A DNA stretch of 59,030 nucleotides, from contig DATGSS010000050.1 in the NCBI GenBank assembly GCA_035302345.1, positions 1 through 59,030 of the forward strand, written 5' to 3'. This stretch comes from Paenalcaligenes sp035302345. Its GTDB lineage: Bacteria > Pseudomonadota > Gammaproteobacteria > Burkholderiales > Burkholderiaceae_B. Positions 34,632 to 41,834 of this stretch are shown one piece after another (within the stretch, counting starts at the first letter, position 1; each line of letters opens with the position of its first letter). Below the pieces are notes generated by a model that saw only the letters and a program-made list of their open reading frames with translations, did not search any database and was not told the origin of the DNA. A program made the translations under genes and the position numbers.

Positions 34632-35440
34632 ATAGCAAAATGCATCGTCGAAAAATGCGCAGTTTGACCTCCAGCAATGAGAATCTAAAGAAAGAGCTCC
34701 AAGAGGCTAGAAACCGTTTGCGACAACGCAAACATAGTGGGGTGCAACACAGCACATGGATGGCTTTGGCTGCTGAACACCCTAAAGAAGAAGAGGAGAC
34801 TTGGTTTGCGACCTATTTGGATATGATGACATTGCTATTGGTGCTAATGCTCGTGATGCTGGCATTTGCTGGTGCTCAGGAAGCAGGCCATGGGCAACCA
34901 GATAACAGTGCGGTGTCTACCAACGCACTGCAACTTACACCTGATAAATCAATTTTGCTGGGCACGTCGCTACTGCCTGAGAATACCGCTATTTGGCAAG
35001 GGTTTGATTTTTCAGTTTTAGGTGATGAGGTCGATGTATTGCAGGTCGAGGATTCAGTCAAACTAAGAATTAATAGTGAAATACTATTTCCTTCGGGAAA
35101 ATCAGATCTTAGCTTGGCTGGCCTAGGGATTTTGAAAAAATTACTGCCTATTTTCAAACAAGATGAAGTGTATATAACTGTTGCAGGACATACGGATAAT
35201 ATCCCGATTCGCAGTCATCGCTATCCTTCTAATTGGGAATTATCAAGCGCCCGTGCAGGTAGTGTCGTCCGCTATTTAGAGTCTAATGGGACATCTAGCA
35301 AACGTTTGCGGGCGGTAGGTTATGCAGATGTGCAACCCATAAGTAGCAACGATAGTGAGCAAGGCAGGGCCCTTAATCGTCGGGTCGAATTCGATATCTC
35401 ACCGCATCCTTTCCCAGAATCAGGGCAATTTCGACAGTAG
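34628..35440 (+). CDS. motB: MotB-family stator protein with OmpA-like domain
   Basis: A 270-residue protein. A basic N-terminus with a coiled-coil-like stretch precedes one membrane helix (TYLDMMTLLLVLMLVMLAFAG) carrying the ion-binding Asp. The C-terminal OmpA/MotB domain binds peptidoglycan: VAGHTDNIPIRSHRYPSNWELS and ARAGSVVRYL. The stop of motA overlaps its start (ATGA-type coupling). The N-terminal extension of about 55 residues before the membrane helix is longer than in E. coli MotB. Whether it drives a flagellum or something else cannot be told from this window. Confidence 0.88.
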   Translation: MNSKMHRRKMRSLTSSNENLKKELQEARNRLRQRKHSGVQHSTWMALAAEHPKEEEETWFATYLDMMTLLLVLMLVMLAFAGAQEAGHGQPDNSAVSTNALQLTPDKSILLGTSLLPENTAIWQGFDFSVLGDEVDVLQVEDSVKLRINSEILFPSGKSDLSLAGLGILKKLLPIFKQDEVYITVAGHTDNIPIRSHRYPSNWELSSARAGSVVRYLESNGTSSKRLRAVGYADVQPISSNDSEQGRALNRRVEFDISPHPFPESGQFRQ

Positions 35441-35441
35441 A

Positions 35442-35465
35442 AATCTCAAAAGCAAAGGTGAGATT
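35442..35465. other. Short hairpin after motB
   Basis: AATCTCA at 35442-35448 and TGAGATT at 35459-35465 form a 7-bp stem directly after the motB stop. No T-run follows, so it is at most a weak or factor-dependent terminator. Confidence 0.35.
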
Positions 35466-35537
35466 AGTTCCTTGGATTAACCTGAGCTATGTTTTTTGAT
35501 TAATTTGATGCCATCAGCTAAAGTGGTTATCGAGTAA

Positions 35538-35618
35538 GACACGGGGTGTCCTGTACTCCTACAGGACTGAGACCACACCCGTCGAACCTGATCCAGTTCA
35601 TACTGGCGGAGGGATGTC
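35538..35618 (+). promoter_or_regulatory. TPP (thiamine pyrophosphate) riboswitch, THI element
   Basis: The conserved parts are in order: GGGGTGTCC, a variable stem (GTCCTGT/ACAGGAC), the invariant CTGAGA, ACACCC, GAACCTGATCCAGTT, and ACTGGCGGAGGGAT, with closing pairs GACA (35538-35541) and TGTC (35615-35618). TPP binding folds this aptamer and normally switches off the genes that follow. It precedes the SDR gene at 35716. Confidence 0.95.
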
Positions 35619-35692
35619 AGGCTAGGCATCATCGCAATATGCATGATATTTTCATTGTCACGCATAGAAATAGCCAAGGCCAGCAGTCCTTC

Positions 35693-35715
35693 GCCTCAAT
35701 TTATGAGGCTTTTTT
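35693..35715 (+). terminator. Riboswitch expression platform: terminator touching the start codon
   Basis: GCCTCA (35693-35698) and TGAGGC (35704-35709) form a stem with loop ATTTA, followed by six T bases (35710-35715) and then directly by the ATG at 35716. The 3' arm contains GAGG, the only ribosome-binding site for that ATG. So one hairpin can both stop transcription and hide the ribosome-binding site. Confidence 0.8.
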
Positions 35716-36489
35716 ATGTCTGAAAATAGTATTGATTTAGCTCAGCAGGTAGTGCTGATTACAGGTGCTGCCCGCGGACTTGGGCGTGCCCTGAGTCTGG
35801 CATTTGCTGCTCAAGGTGCCCGCGTAATTATTAACTATTATCAAAGCAAAGATGCTGCAGAAGAGTTAGCTAAGCAAATCGGAAAAAATGCGATTGCACT
35901 ACAAGCTGACGTGCGCGACCTGCAAGCAGTGCAGCAATTGGTCACCCAAGCACAGGCCCATTTCAACGCGCCAATCACAACCCTGGTCAATAATGCTTTG
36001 CCTGAATTCAAATTTGATGGAGATGACAGAGCAACTGCCGAACAAATTAGTTGGCAGTCCATTGAACAACAAATGGGTGGTGTACAAAGCGCGGTCAATA
36101 CCATTCAAGCTGTTTTACCCGGAATGGTCGATTCACACTTTGGTCGCATCATTAATATTGGCACTAATTTAGTGCAAAATCCGGTCGTCCCGTATCACGA
36201 TTATATTGCTGCAAAATCAGCTTTGTTGGCCTTGACGCGGACCTTTGCACATGATTTAGGTCCCCAGGGCGTGACTGTCAATATGATTTCAGGGGGGTTA
36301 TTACGTACCACTGATGCATCAGCTGCAACTCCTGATGCCGTGTTTGATTTAATAGCTGCAAATACACCCTTACAACGCGTCACTACGCCTGCACAATTAG
36401 CGGATACTGCATTGTTTTTTGCCTCACCTTGGGCACGGGCAGTGACTGGGCAAAACCTGATAGTCGATGGGGGCTTGGTCAAACAATGA
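35716..36489 (+). CDS. SDR-family oxidoreductase under TPP riboswitch control
   Basis: A 257-residue short-chain dehydrogenase. TGAARGLGRAL binds the dinucleotide, LVNNALPEF follows, and YIAAK holds the catalytic Tyr and Lys. The usual serine 13 residues before the Tyr is threonine here (INIGTNL), an uncommon but workable change. Overall similarity is to FabG-like 3-oxoacyl reductases, but the riboswitch says the real role lies near thiamine; Rodionov and colleagues described a THI-regulated SDR they called oarX, which this may match. Its stop overlaps the next start (ATGA). Confidence 0.85.
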   Translation: MSENSIDLAQQVVLITGAARGLGRALSLAFAAQGARVIINYYQSKDAAEELAKQIGKNAIALQADVRDLQAVQQLVTQAQAHFNAPITTLVNNALPEFKFDGDDRATAEQISWQSIEQQMGGVQSAVNTIQAVLPGMVDSHFGRIINIGTNLVQNPVVPYHDYIAAKSALLALTRTFAHDLGPQGVTVNMISGGLLRTTDASAATPDAVFDLIAANTPLQRVTTPAQLADTALFFASPWARAVTGQNLIVDGGLVKQ

Positions 36490-37787
36490 ACCGTAAAATG
36501 CATTTAAATCTGTTTATTTTAGCTTGTGGACACCATCAAGCAGCCTGGCGACACCCTGACTCAAAGATCGAGGAAATGGGTTCATTAGACTATTATGTTT
36601 CTTTGGCACAGATGGCCGAAGCCGCTAAATTTGACGCGGTGTTTTTTGCCGACGGTCAATATAATTTTGATCTGGCTAATAGTCCCCGATGGTTTATCGA
36701 GCCATTAAGTACGTTAGCGGCCTTAGCTGCGCATACCGAGCGGATTGGCTTTATCACTACTGTATCAAGCACTTTTTACACACCCTTTCTGGCCGCCCGC
36801 ATGCTGGCCTCTATAGACCATTTATCAAAGGGCAGGGTCGGCTGCAATATCGTCACGTCGATGTACGATGTCGAGGCACGTAATTATAACTACACCAAAA
36901 TGCCCGAACATGCCGTTCGCTATGCTCGGGCTGATGAGTTTATACAGGTTATTAACCGTTTGTGGGACTCATGGGCTGATAATGCACTGGTGGCCGATCG
37001 AGAGGGCCTTTATGCTGATTTAGAAAAAATACAGGCGCTTAACCACGCAGGAGAGCATTTCTTGGTTGACGGGCCGTTGACTGTGCCGCGTGGTCCACAA
37101 GGCAGGCCTGTATTGATCCAAGCGGGATCATCAGAACCCGGGCGCGAGTTGGCAGCCCGTTTTGCCGAGGCTATTTATGCAGTTGCCTATGATCTGCCTT
37201 CTGCGCAAGCCTATTATCAAGATATCAACGCGCGTACCCAAAAACACCGGCCGGGTTTTAAGCCCGTAATTTTGCCTGGTCTCGTGACGTATGTAGCTTC
37301 GACCGAGGCCGAGGCACGTGCAAAACAACGCGAGCTAGACGAATACTTGCCAACTGAATCGGCTTTACAACAGTTGAGCACTTATATCGGCCAAGATTGT
37401 AGCGATTGGTCCTTGGATGAGCCATTGCCACAATTACCCTCAGTAGAGGAATTTACGGGCCCCAAAGGCCGCTACATGACTATCATGCGAATCATCGAAA
37501 CTGAGCAACCCACACTGCGCGAGCTATTAGGTCGACTTGCTGCTGGGGGTGGCCATTGCACCATGATAGGAACGCCTGACAAAATCGCCGATCAAATGGA
37601 GCTATGGTTTAAAAATGGGGGAGCTGATGGATTTAACTTAATGCCGCCCTCATTACCACATAGCTTGCAGGACTTTATCGAGCAGGTCATTCCGGAATTA
37701 AGAAAACGCGATCTTTTTCGTACCGAGTATGCAGGAACGACATTACGCGATCACTTTGGGTTAACCCGTCCCGATCTGTATCGATAG
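36486..37787 (+). CDS. FMN-dependent monooxygenase (NtaA/SnaA/DmoA family), thiamine-regulated
   Basis: A 433-residue luciferase-like flavin monooxygenase. KMHLNLFILACGHHQAAWR, FFADGQYNF, IDHLSKGRVGCNIVTS and PVLIQAGSSEPGRELAARFAE are typical of the NtaA/SnaA/DszA/DmoA group, which oxidises nitrilotriacetate, sulphides or sulphones with reduced FMN. A separate flavin reductase is usually needed and none is adjacent. It is co-translated with the SDR gene (ATGA overlap at 36486-36489) and so is also under the TPP riboswitch. The substrate may be a thiamine fragment or analogue. Confidence 0.86.
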   Translation: MNRKMHLNLFILACGHHQAAWRHPDSKIEEMGSLDYYVSLAQMAEAAKFDAVFFADGQYNFDLANSPRWFIEPLSTLAALAAHTERIGFITTVSSTFYTPFLAARMLASIDHLSKGRVGCNIVTSMYDVEARNYNYTKMPEHAVRYARADEFIQVINRLWDSWADNALVADREGLYADLEKIQALNHAGEHFLVDGPLTVPRGPQGRPVLIQAGSSEPGRELAARFAEAIYAVAYDLPSAQAYYQDINARTQKHRPGFKPVILPGLVTYVASTEAEARAKQRELDEYLPTESALQQLSTYIGQDCSDWSLDEPLPQLPSVEEFTGPKGRYMTIMRIIETEQPTLRELLGRLAAGGGHCTMIGTPDKIADQMELWFKNGGADGFNLMPPSLPHSLQDFIEQVIPELRKRDLFRTEYAGTTLRDHFGLTRPDLYR

Positions 37788-37812
37788 AGTTTTAAATCTT
37801 AAAAATAACTAT

Positions 37813-37853
37813 CAAAAATCCCCCGCAAACACAGTATTTTGCGGGGGATTTGA
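37813..37853. terminator. Intrinsic terminator after the riboswitch operon
   Basis: AAATCCCCCGCAAA and TTTTGCGGGGGATTT enclose a short loop, a stem of over 12 bp rich in G and C, with T-rich flanks. It ends the SDR/monooxygenase transcript and may also serve mgtE from the other side. Confidence 0.88.
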
Positions 37854-37895
37854 GATTCATTTAATTAAATTTAAATGATTAAAATGCAAGTTGTC

Positions 37896-39248
37896 TTAGC
37901 CGGGAAAATCTAACATCAGATTAGCTACATTAAAGTAAATTAAAACGCCTGCAGCATCACAAATAGAGGTAATTAACGGTGCACTGGCCGATGCAGGATC
38001 CATTTTAAAGCGGGTCAGCACAAAGGGCAGCGACATTCCAATCACACTACCTACTATTACGATTAGCACCATAGTGGTTGCTACGATAATAGCCAAAGTC
38101 CAACCGCCACGCATTAATCCCACCAAGGAAACCGCTGCGGCCATACTGACACCCAGCAAAATAGCAACGGTAATCTCTTTGCTAAGCATTTGAAACCAGT
38201 CACGCATTCGCACCTCACCGGTAGCCAATGCACGTACCATCAGGGTAGCGCTTTGTGACCCAGCGTTACCGCCACTATCTACTAATAAGGGCAAGAAAAA
38301 CACCAAAGCAACCATGCTCTCAATCAGGCCTTCGAAATATGCAATTCCAGCACCAGAAAAAACATTACCGAAAACCAAAATCACCAGCCAAAATACGCGC
38401 ATGCGATACAAAGTACCGATGGTGGCATCTTTGAGAGACATCGCAGGCGAGCCATCAACAGCACCTAACCGCATCTGATCATCAGTGCTTTCTTCTTGGG
38501 TGACATCCAGCGCATCATCATGGGTGATAATCCCCACCAAGCGATCTGAATCATCGATAACCGGCAAGGACATGAGGTCATAGTGGGCAATAAAGTGCGC
38601 AGCCTCGCTTTGTGGATCATTGACGCGGCAGTGAATGACCTCAGTCACCATGACACGACTCAGTTGGCTCGTCGCTGGTGCGAGCAACAAATCACGCAAC
38701 GAAATGGTTCCAATCAGATGGCGTTGATCGTCGATAATATAGATTTGATAGATGGTCTCGGCGTCAGGGGCTTCTTGGCGAATACGTTGCAAGGCCTCTG
38801 CAGCTGTGAGGTTTTCAGACAAACTAATATAGGCCGATGTCATAATTGCACCGGCAGTCCCTTCTTCGTAGCTCGCCAGCATGCGAATGTCTTCGCGTTC
38901 GCCATGTGCCAAACCGGGTAGAATACTTAGACGCTCGTCTTCGGAAAGGCGGTTATACAGGTCTGCTCGCTCATCATGATCCATGAGCGCAAATAGCTCG
39001 GTGAGCTCAGAGCGACTCATGAGTTCGGCTAGCTCAGATTGGAACGCGGGACGCAAATAACCAAAGATACCCGATTGCTCTTTGGGCGTATACCGTCGCA
39101 AAAGGTTCAAGGCCGTTTCAGGATCACATTCACATAAAACATATGCCAAATCAGGAGCGGGTAACGGGCGTAATAGCTCGATACCTTGCTGCCAATCATT
39201 GTTGGCCACAGCGGCTTGAACTTCTTGAACGATGAGATCGAGTTCCAT
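37896..39248 (-). CDS. mgtE: Magnesium transporter MgtE
   Basis: A 450-residue MgtE. The N-terminal helical domain (LLRRYTPKEQSGIFGYL and LMDHDERADLYNRL) and two CBS domains (AGAIMTSAYISLSEN and MVTEVIHCRV with DDSDRLVGIITHDDALDV) sense Mg2+ in the cytoplasm. The membrane part begins near RMRVFWLVILV, and FKMDPASASAPLITSICDAAG holds the pore aspartate. It imports Mg2+ along its gradient and closes when Mg2+ is high. AAAGGAAAC precedes the ATG. A leader of more than 300 bases with an attenuator-like structure lies upstream. Confidence 0.95.
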   Translation of the reverse strand: MELDLIVQEVQAAVANNDWQQGIELLRPLPAPDLAYVLCECDPETALNLLRRYTPKEQSGIFGYLRPAFQSELAELMSRSELTELFALMDHDERADLYNRLSEDERLSILPGLAHGEREDIRMLASYEEGTAGAIMTSAYISLSENLTAAEALQRIRQEAPDAETIYQIYIIDDQRHLIGTISLRDLLLAPATSQLSRVMVTEVIHCRVNDPQSEAAHFIAHYDLMSLPVIDDSDRLVGIITHDDALDVTQEESTDDQMRLGAVDGSPAMSLKDATIGTLYRMRVFWLVILVFGNVFSGAGIAYFEGLIESMVALVFFLPLLVDSGGNAGSQSATLMVRALATGEVRMRDWFQMLSKEITVAILLGVSMAAAVSLVGLMRGGWTLAIIVATTMVLIVIVGSVIGMSLPFVLTRFKMDPASASAPLITSICDAAGVLIYFNVANLMLDFPG

Positions 39249-39395
39249 ATCAGTTTCCTTTTATTTTTAAGGCATTTCTAACTGATTCCAAAAAAAGAAA
39301 AACAAAAGGATATCCTCGGACTATGGTCCGAAAAGATAAAAACCCCTTCTGAGCTAGAAAGTCGTCAGAAATAAGGCACCGGATATAGAAAATAG

Positions 39396-39526
39396 AAAAA
39401 AAGCCACCGAGGCGTTAGGCCGTTTCGCTCGTAAAGGGAACGAAAGGAGAGGGAAGAAAGGACTCCCTAACAAAGCTCTGTTTGTCAGGAAGCGCAACTA
39501 ATACAGATGAGTTTCCTAACAAACAG
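39396..39526 (-). promoter_or_regulatory. Candidate attenuator in the mgtE 5' leader
   Basis: On the mgtE strand, CTGTTTGTTAGGAA (39513-39526) can pair with TTCCTGACAAACAG (39478-39491), 14 positions with one G-U. The second segment can instead pair with TTTGTTAGGGAG (39463-39474) over 12 positions with a 6-base loop (39475-39480). The third can also pair with CCTAAC at 39414-39419. A run of seven T follows at 39396-39402, after a GC-rich segment with only a short stem. Segment 1 contains the stop codon of a 17-residue ORF. This is the arrangement of a translation-coupled attenuator. The mechanism is inferred. Confidence 0.6.
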
Positions 39527-39569
39527 GGCCGCCATGTGTACGGCAACTTTCACCAGGTTCTGTATCCAT
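39516..39569 (-). CDS. Possible leader peptide of mgtE (17 residues)
   Basis: AAGGAG lies eight bases before an ATG at 39567-39569. The frame gives MDTEPGESCRTHGGPVC and stops at 39516-39518. The beginning is acidic and proline-containing, as in the E. coli/Salmonella mgtA leader peptide MgtL, where such residues destabilise the ribosome when Mg2+ is low. The stop codon falls within the first arm of the hairpin downstream. It is too short for coding statistics, so the case rests on the ribosome-binding site, position and context. Confidence 0.5.
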   Translation of the reverse strand: MDTEPGESCRTHGGPVC

Positions 39570-39873
39570 TGCGGTTTCTCCTTAGCTTGCAATCCGAGAA
39601 AGTATAGCAGGGTTTTTACTAGGACTGCAAACACGTAGGATATGTACATCACTGAAAAACAACGCAACATAACGAGTTGTTTCAGTGTTTTATAAAAGCA
39701 GATGAAATGGCTCTTTAACCAATAATGATCTTTTTAAATCATCCTAATGCTTATATGAGCTTTGCTCATATTAAAATTGAAAACTACCATTTTTTATTTT
39801 GACTTAACTCGTTTAATATGAAGGAAACTAAATAACAGCAGTCTTCGTAAGGTCTTTTCACCATGAGGAATAT
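39570..39873. other. Divergent promoter region between mgtE leader and metF
   Basis: About 300 bases without a gene. The only clear element is a perfect 8-3-8 palindrome at 39753-39771. The rest is AT-rich, with no riboswitch that I recognise, and should hold promoters for both metF and the mgtE leader. Confidence 0.5.
39753..39771. promoter_or_regulatory. Perfect 19-base palindrome upstream of metF
   Basis: ATATGAGC and GCTCATAT flank a TTT spacer. It lies about 100 bases before the metF start and is the strongest dyad in the region, so it may bind a methionine-pathway regulator. It does not fit the MetR pattern TGAA-N5-TTCA. Confidence 0.45.
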
Positions 39874-40740
39874 ATGAGTGTTTTGAGTGTGAGCGCAGAA
39901 TTTTTCCCGCCCCGCGATATCCCAGCGCGCGAGCGCCTGCTACGTGCTGCCAAGGCGCTAATGGGTTCAGGCGTTGAGTTTATCAGTGTTACCTTTGGTG
40001 CTGGGGGATCCACCCAAAAGGGGACTGTGCAAACAGTAGAGTCATTGCAACGACTAGGTTTTGAGGTTGTTCCACATTTGTCATGCATCGGTACACAAGC
40101 TGATGCAATGCTAGAGTTACTGGATCACTACAAGGCGATGGGTGTGCGACGTCTGGTGGTCTTACGCGGTGATATTCCTTCGGGTATGGGTGCGCTTGAT
40201 GGGCCTATGCGATATGCACGCGATCTAGTCTTGTTTATTCGTGAGCATTATGGCGATCATTTCTATATTTATGTTGCAGCCTACCCAGAAATGCATCCAG
40301 AGGCCGAGACATTTACTGATGATATCGAACACTATGCAAGCAAAGCCAATGCAGGCTCTGATGCCAGTATCACACAGTATTTTTTCAATGCCGCTGCTTA
40401 TGAGGATTTTCTAGAACGTAGCACACGAAAAGGCGCGCAGATACCTATTATTCCCGGTGTGATGCCGATCACGAACGCCAAACAAATCATTCGGTTTTCC
40501 AAAATGTGCGGTGCCGATGTCCCACGTTGGATTCGGTTGCGTTTGCAAGATTTCGGTGACGATCGCCGGTCTATCAGGGATTTTGGCATCGATGTTGCGA
40601 CCAAGCTCTGCGCCGAGCTCATTGAGTTAGGGGCACCAGGATTTCATTTTTATGCCCTCAACCAAGCCGAAGCAACATTGGCTATTATGCGCAACCTAAA
40701 CCTCACTGAACAACGTCGCCGCGATGTCGCGATTGGCTAG
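39874..40740 (+). CDS. metF: Methylenetetrahydrofolate reductase (MetF)
   Basis: A 288-residue FAD-dependent TIM barrel. SAEFFPPRD at the start carries the catalytic Glu; FGAGGSTQKGTV, LVVLRGDIP, YVAAYPEMHPEA and QYFFNAAAYEDFL are typical. It reduces 5,10-methylene-tetrahydrofolate to 5-methyl-tetrahydrofolate, the methyl donor for MetE encoded nearby. GAGG precedes the ATG. It converges on metR with seven bases between the stops. metF, metR and metE are thus one methionine cluster. Confidence 0.95.
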   Translation: MSVLSVSAEFFPPRDIPARERLLRAAKALMGSGVEFISVTFGAGGSTQKGTVQTVESLQRLGFEVVPHLSCIGTQADAMLELLDHYKAMGVRRLVVLRGDIPSGMGALDGPMRYARDLVLFIREHYGDHFYIYVAAYPEMHPEAETFTDDIEHYASKANAGSDASITQYFFNAAAYEDFLERSTRKGAQIPIIPGVMPITNAKQIIRFSKMCGADVPRWIRLRLQDFGDDRRSIRDFGIDVATKLCAELIELGAPGFHFYALNQAEATLAIMRNLNLTEQRRRDVAIG

Positions 40741-40747
40741 CATATGC

Positions 40748-41671
40748 TCAAAGGGGGGTAGCTGGCAAAATCCCATGTAAATGTTCAAAACAGGTGTCTT
40801 GCGCTTGCTGTATGAAATCTAATACATATTTGGCATCCATGTCTTCTTTACGTTTGGCAGCGTAAAGAGTGCGCCAGACACCATGAGCGCCTAACGGCCG
40901 AGTTTGTACCCAACCGGCTGCCAAGTATTCATCAACTGCCCAGTTGGGCAGTGCTGTCAGCCCTCGATGGCTAGCAACCAATTGGATGATCATAGGGGTG
41001 AGCTCGGCTTGGCGGATTTCAGCAGGCTCAATGCCCTCATGGTCTAGAAATTGGGTAAACACATCTAACCTTTCGCGGCTGACAGGATATGTGATTAGCG
41101 TGTAGGCGCTAAAGTGCTCGGGTTTTAAAAAAGGTGATTCTAATAATGGGTGCTGACTGCCTAAAACAGCTACTAACTCGTAGCGAAACAAGGGTGTATA
41201 TTCAATACCGTTTAGCTCTTGTGGGTCCGAGGTGATTACCAAATCTAGATCACCCCTGATTAGAGCGGGTAGGGGTGCAAAGGAAAAGGCTGCAGACAAA
41301 TCCAAACTGATGTCAGGCCATTTTTTTCTAAAGGTATCTAACGCCGGCATTAGCCATTGAAAACATGAGTGACAGTCAATTGCTAGGTACAGACGTCCCG
41401 ATTCGCCTTTAGCCAAGCTTTGAAGCTCTTTTTCAGTGGCACGTATGCGTGGTAATACGTCATCAGCTAAGGCAACAATGCGTAGGGCAGCAGTGGTTAA
41501 ACGCGCTGGACGTGTGCGGCGATTCAACAGCGAAACCCCTAACCGCGCTTCTAACTCGCGCAATTGATGGGACAAAGCAGACTGCGTGACATGCAATAGC
41601 TCGGCAGCCTCTTGCAAGCTACCGGCAGCACGAATAGCAGTCAGTGTTTCTAAGTGTTTGATTTCAAGCAT
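40748..41671 (-). CDS. metR: LysR-family regulator of methionine genes (MetR)
   Basis: A 307-residue LysR regulator. The winged helix-turn-helix is at the N-terminus: IRAAGSLQEAAELLHVTQSALSHQ, then RELEARLGVSLLNRR. The effector domain follows, with FSFAPLPALIRGDLDLVITSDP. MetR uses homocysteine to activate metE and related genes. It is transcribed divergently from metE, the classic arrangement, and two candidate binding sites lie in the shared 163-base gap. Confidence 0.92.
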   Translation of the reverse strand: MLEIKHLETLTAIRAAGSLQEAAELLHVTQSALSHQLRELEARLGVSLLNRRTRPARLTTAALRIVALADDVLPRIRATEKELQSLAKGESGRLYLAIDCHSCFQWLMPALDTFRKKWPDISLDLSAAFSFAPLPALIRGDLDLVITSDPQELNGIEYTPLFRYELVAVLGSQHPLLESPFLKPEHFSAYTLITYPVSRERLDVFTQFLDHEGIEPAEIRQAELTPMIIQLVASHRGLTALPNWAVDEYLAAGWVQTRPLGAHGVWRTLYAAKRKEDMDAKYVLDFIQQAQDTCFEHLHGILPATPL

Positions 41672-41686
41672 TTTTATCTGTTAAAC

Positions 41687-41717
41687 GTAGCAATAAACGC
41701 TACATGAGAAAAATTCA
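41687..41717. promoter_or_regulatory. Candidate MetR binding sites between metR and metE
   Basis: GTAGC-N7-GCTAC at 41687-41703 is a perfect dyad of the LysR type. TGAG-N5-TTCA at 41705-41717 matches the enterobacterial MetR site TGAA-N5-TTCA in seven of eight fixed positions. Both lie in the divergent promoter region, close to the metR start. Confidence 0.6.
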
Positions 41718-41834
41718 TATTGTTAATGCGATATTTGATTTTTTATTTTAACCTGTCTTTGGCATAATGTGTGTATTGCTAATTTAAATTGCACCTGATA
41801 GCTAAATATTTGATTAACTGGACTATATATTTAT

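Noticed and set aside
39249..39570. Known M-box (ykoK) magnesium riboswitch before mgtE
   Set aside because: The conserved M-box loops and length are not seen; the leader has a different layout.
39485..39670. A 61-residue minus-strand open frame in the mgtE leader
   Set aside because: It has no ribosome-binding site at its start, no recognisable domain, and overlaps the hairpins and the better-supported 17-residue ORF in another frame.
41672..41834. Possible cobalamin or SAM riboswitch before metE
   Set aside because: None of the conserved blocks of these aptamers is present in the 163-base gap; the gap fits a MetR-controlled promoter.
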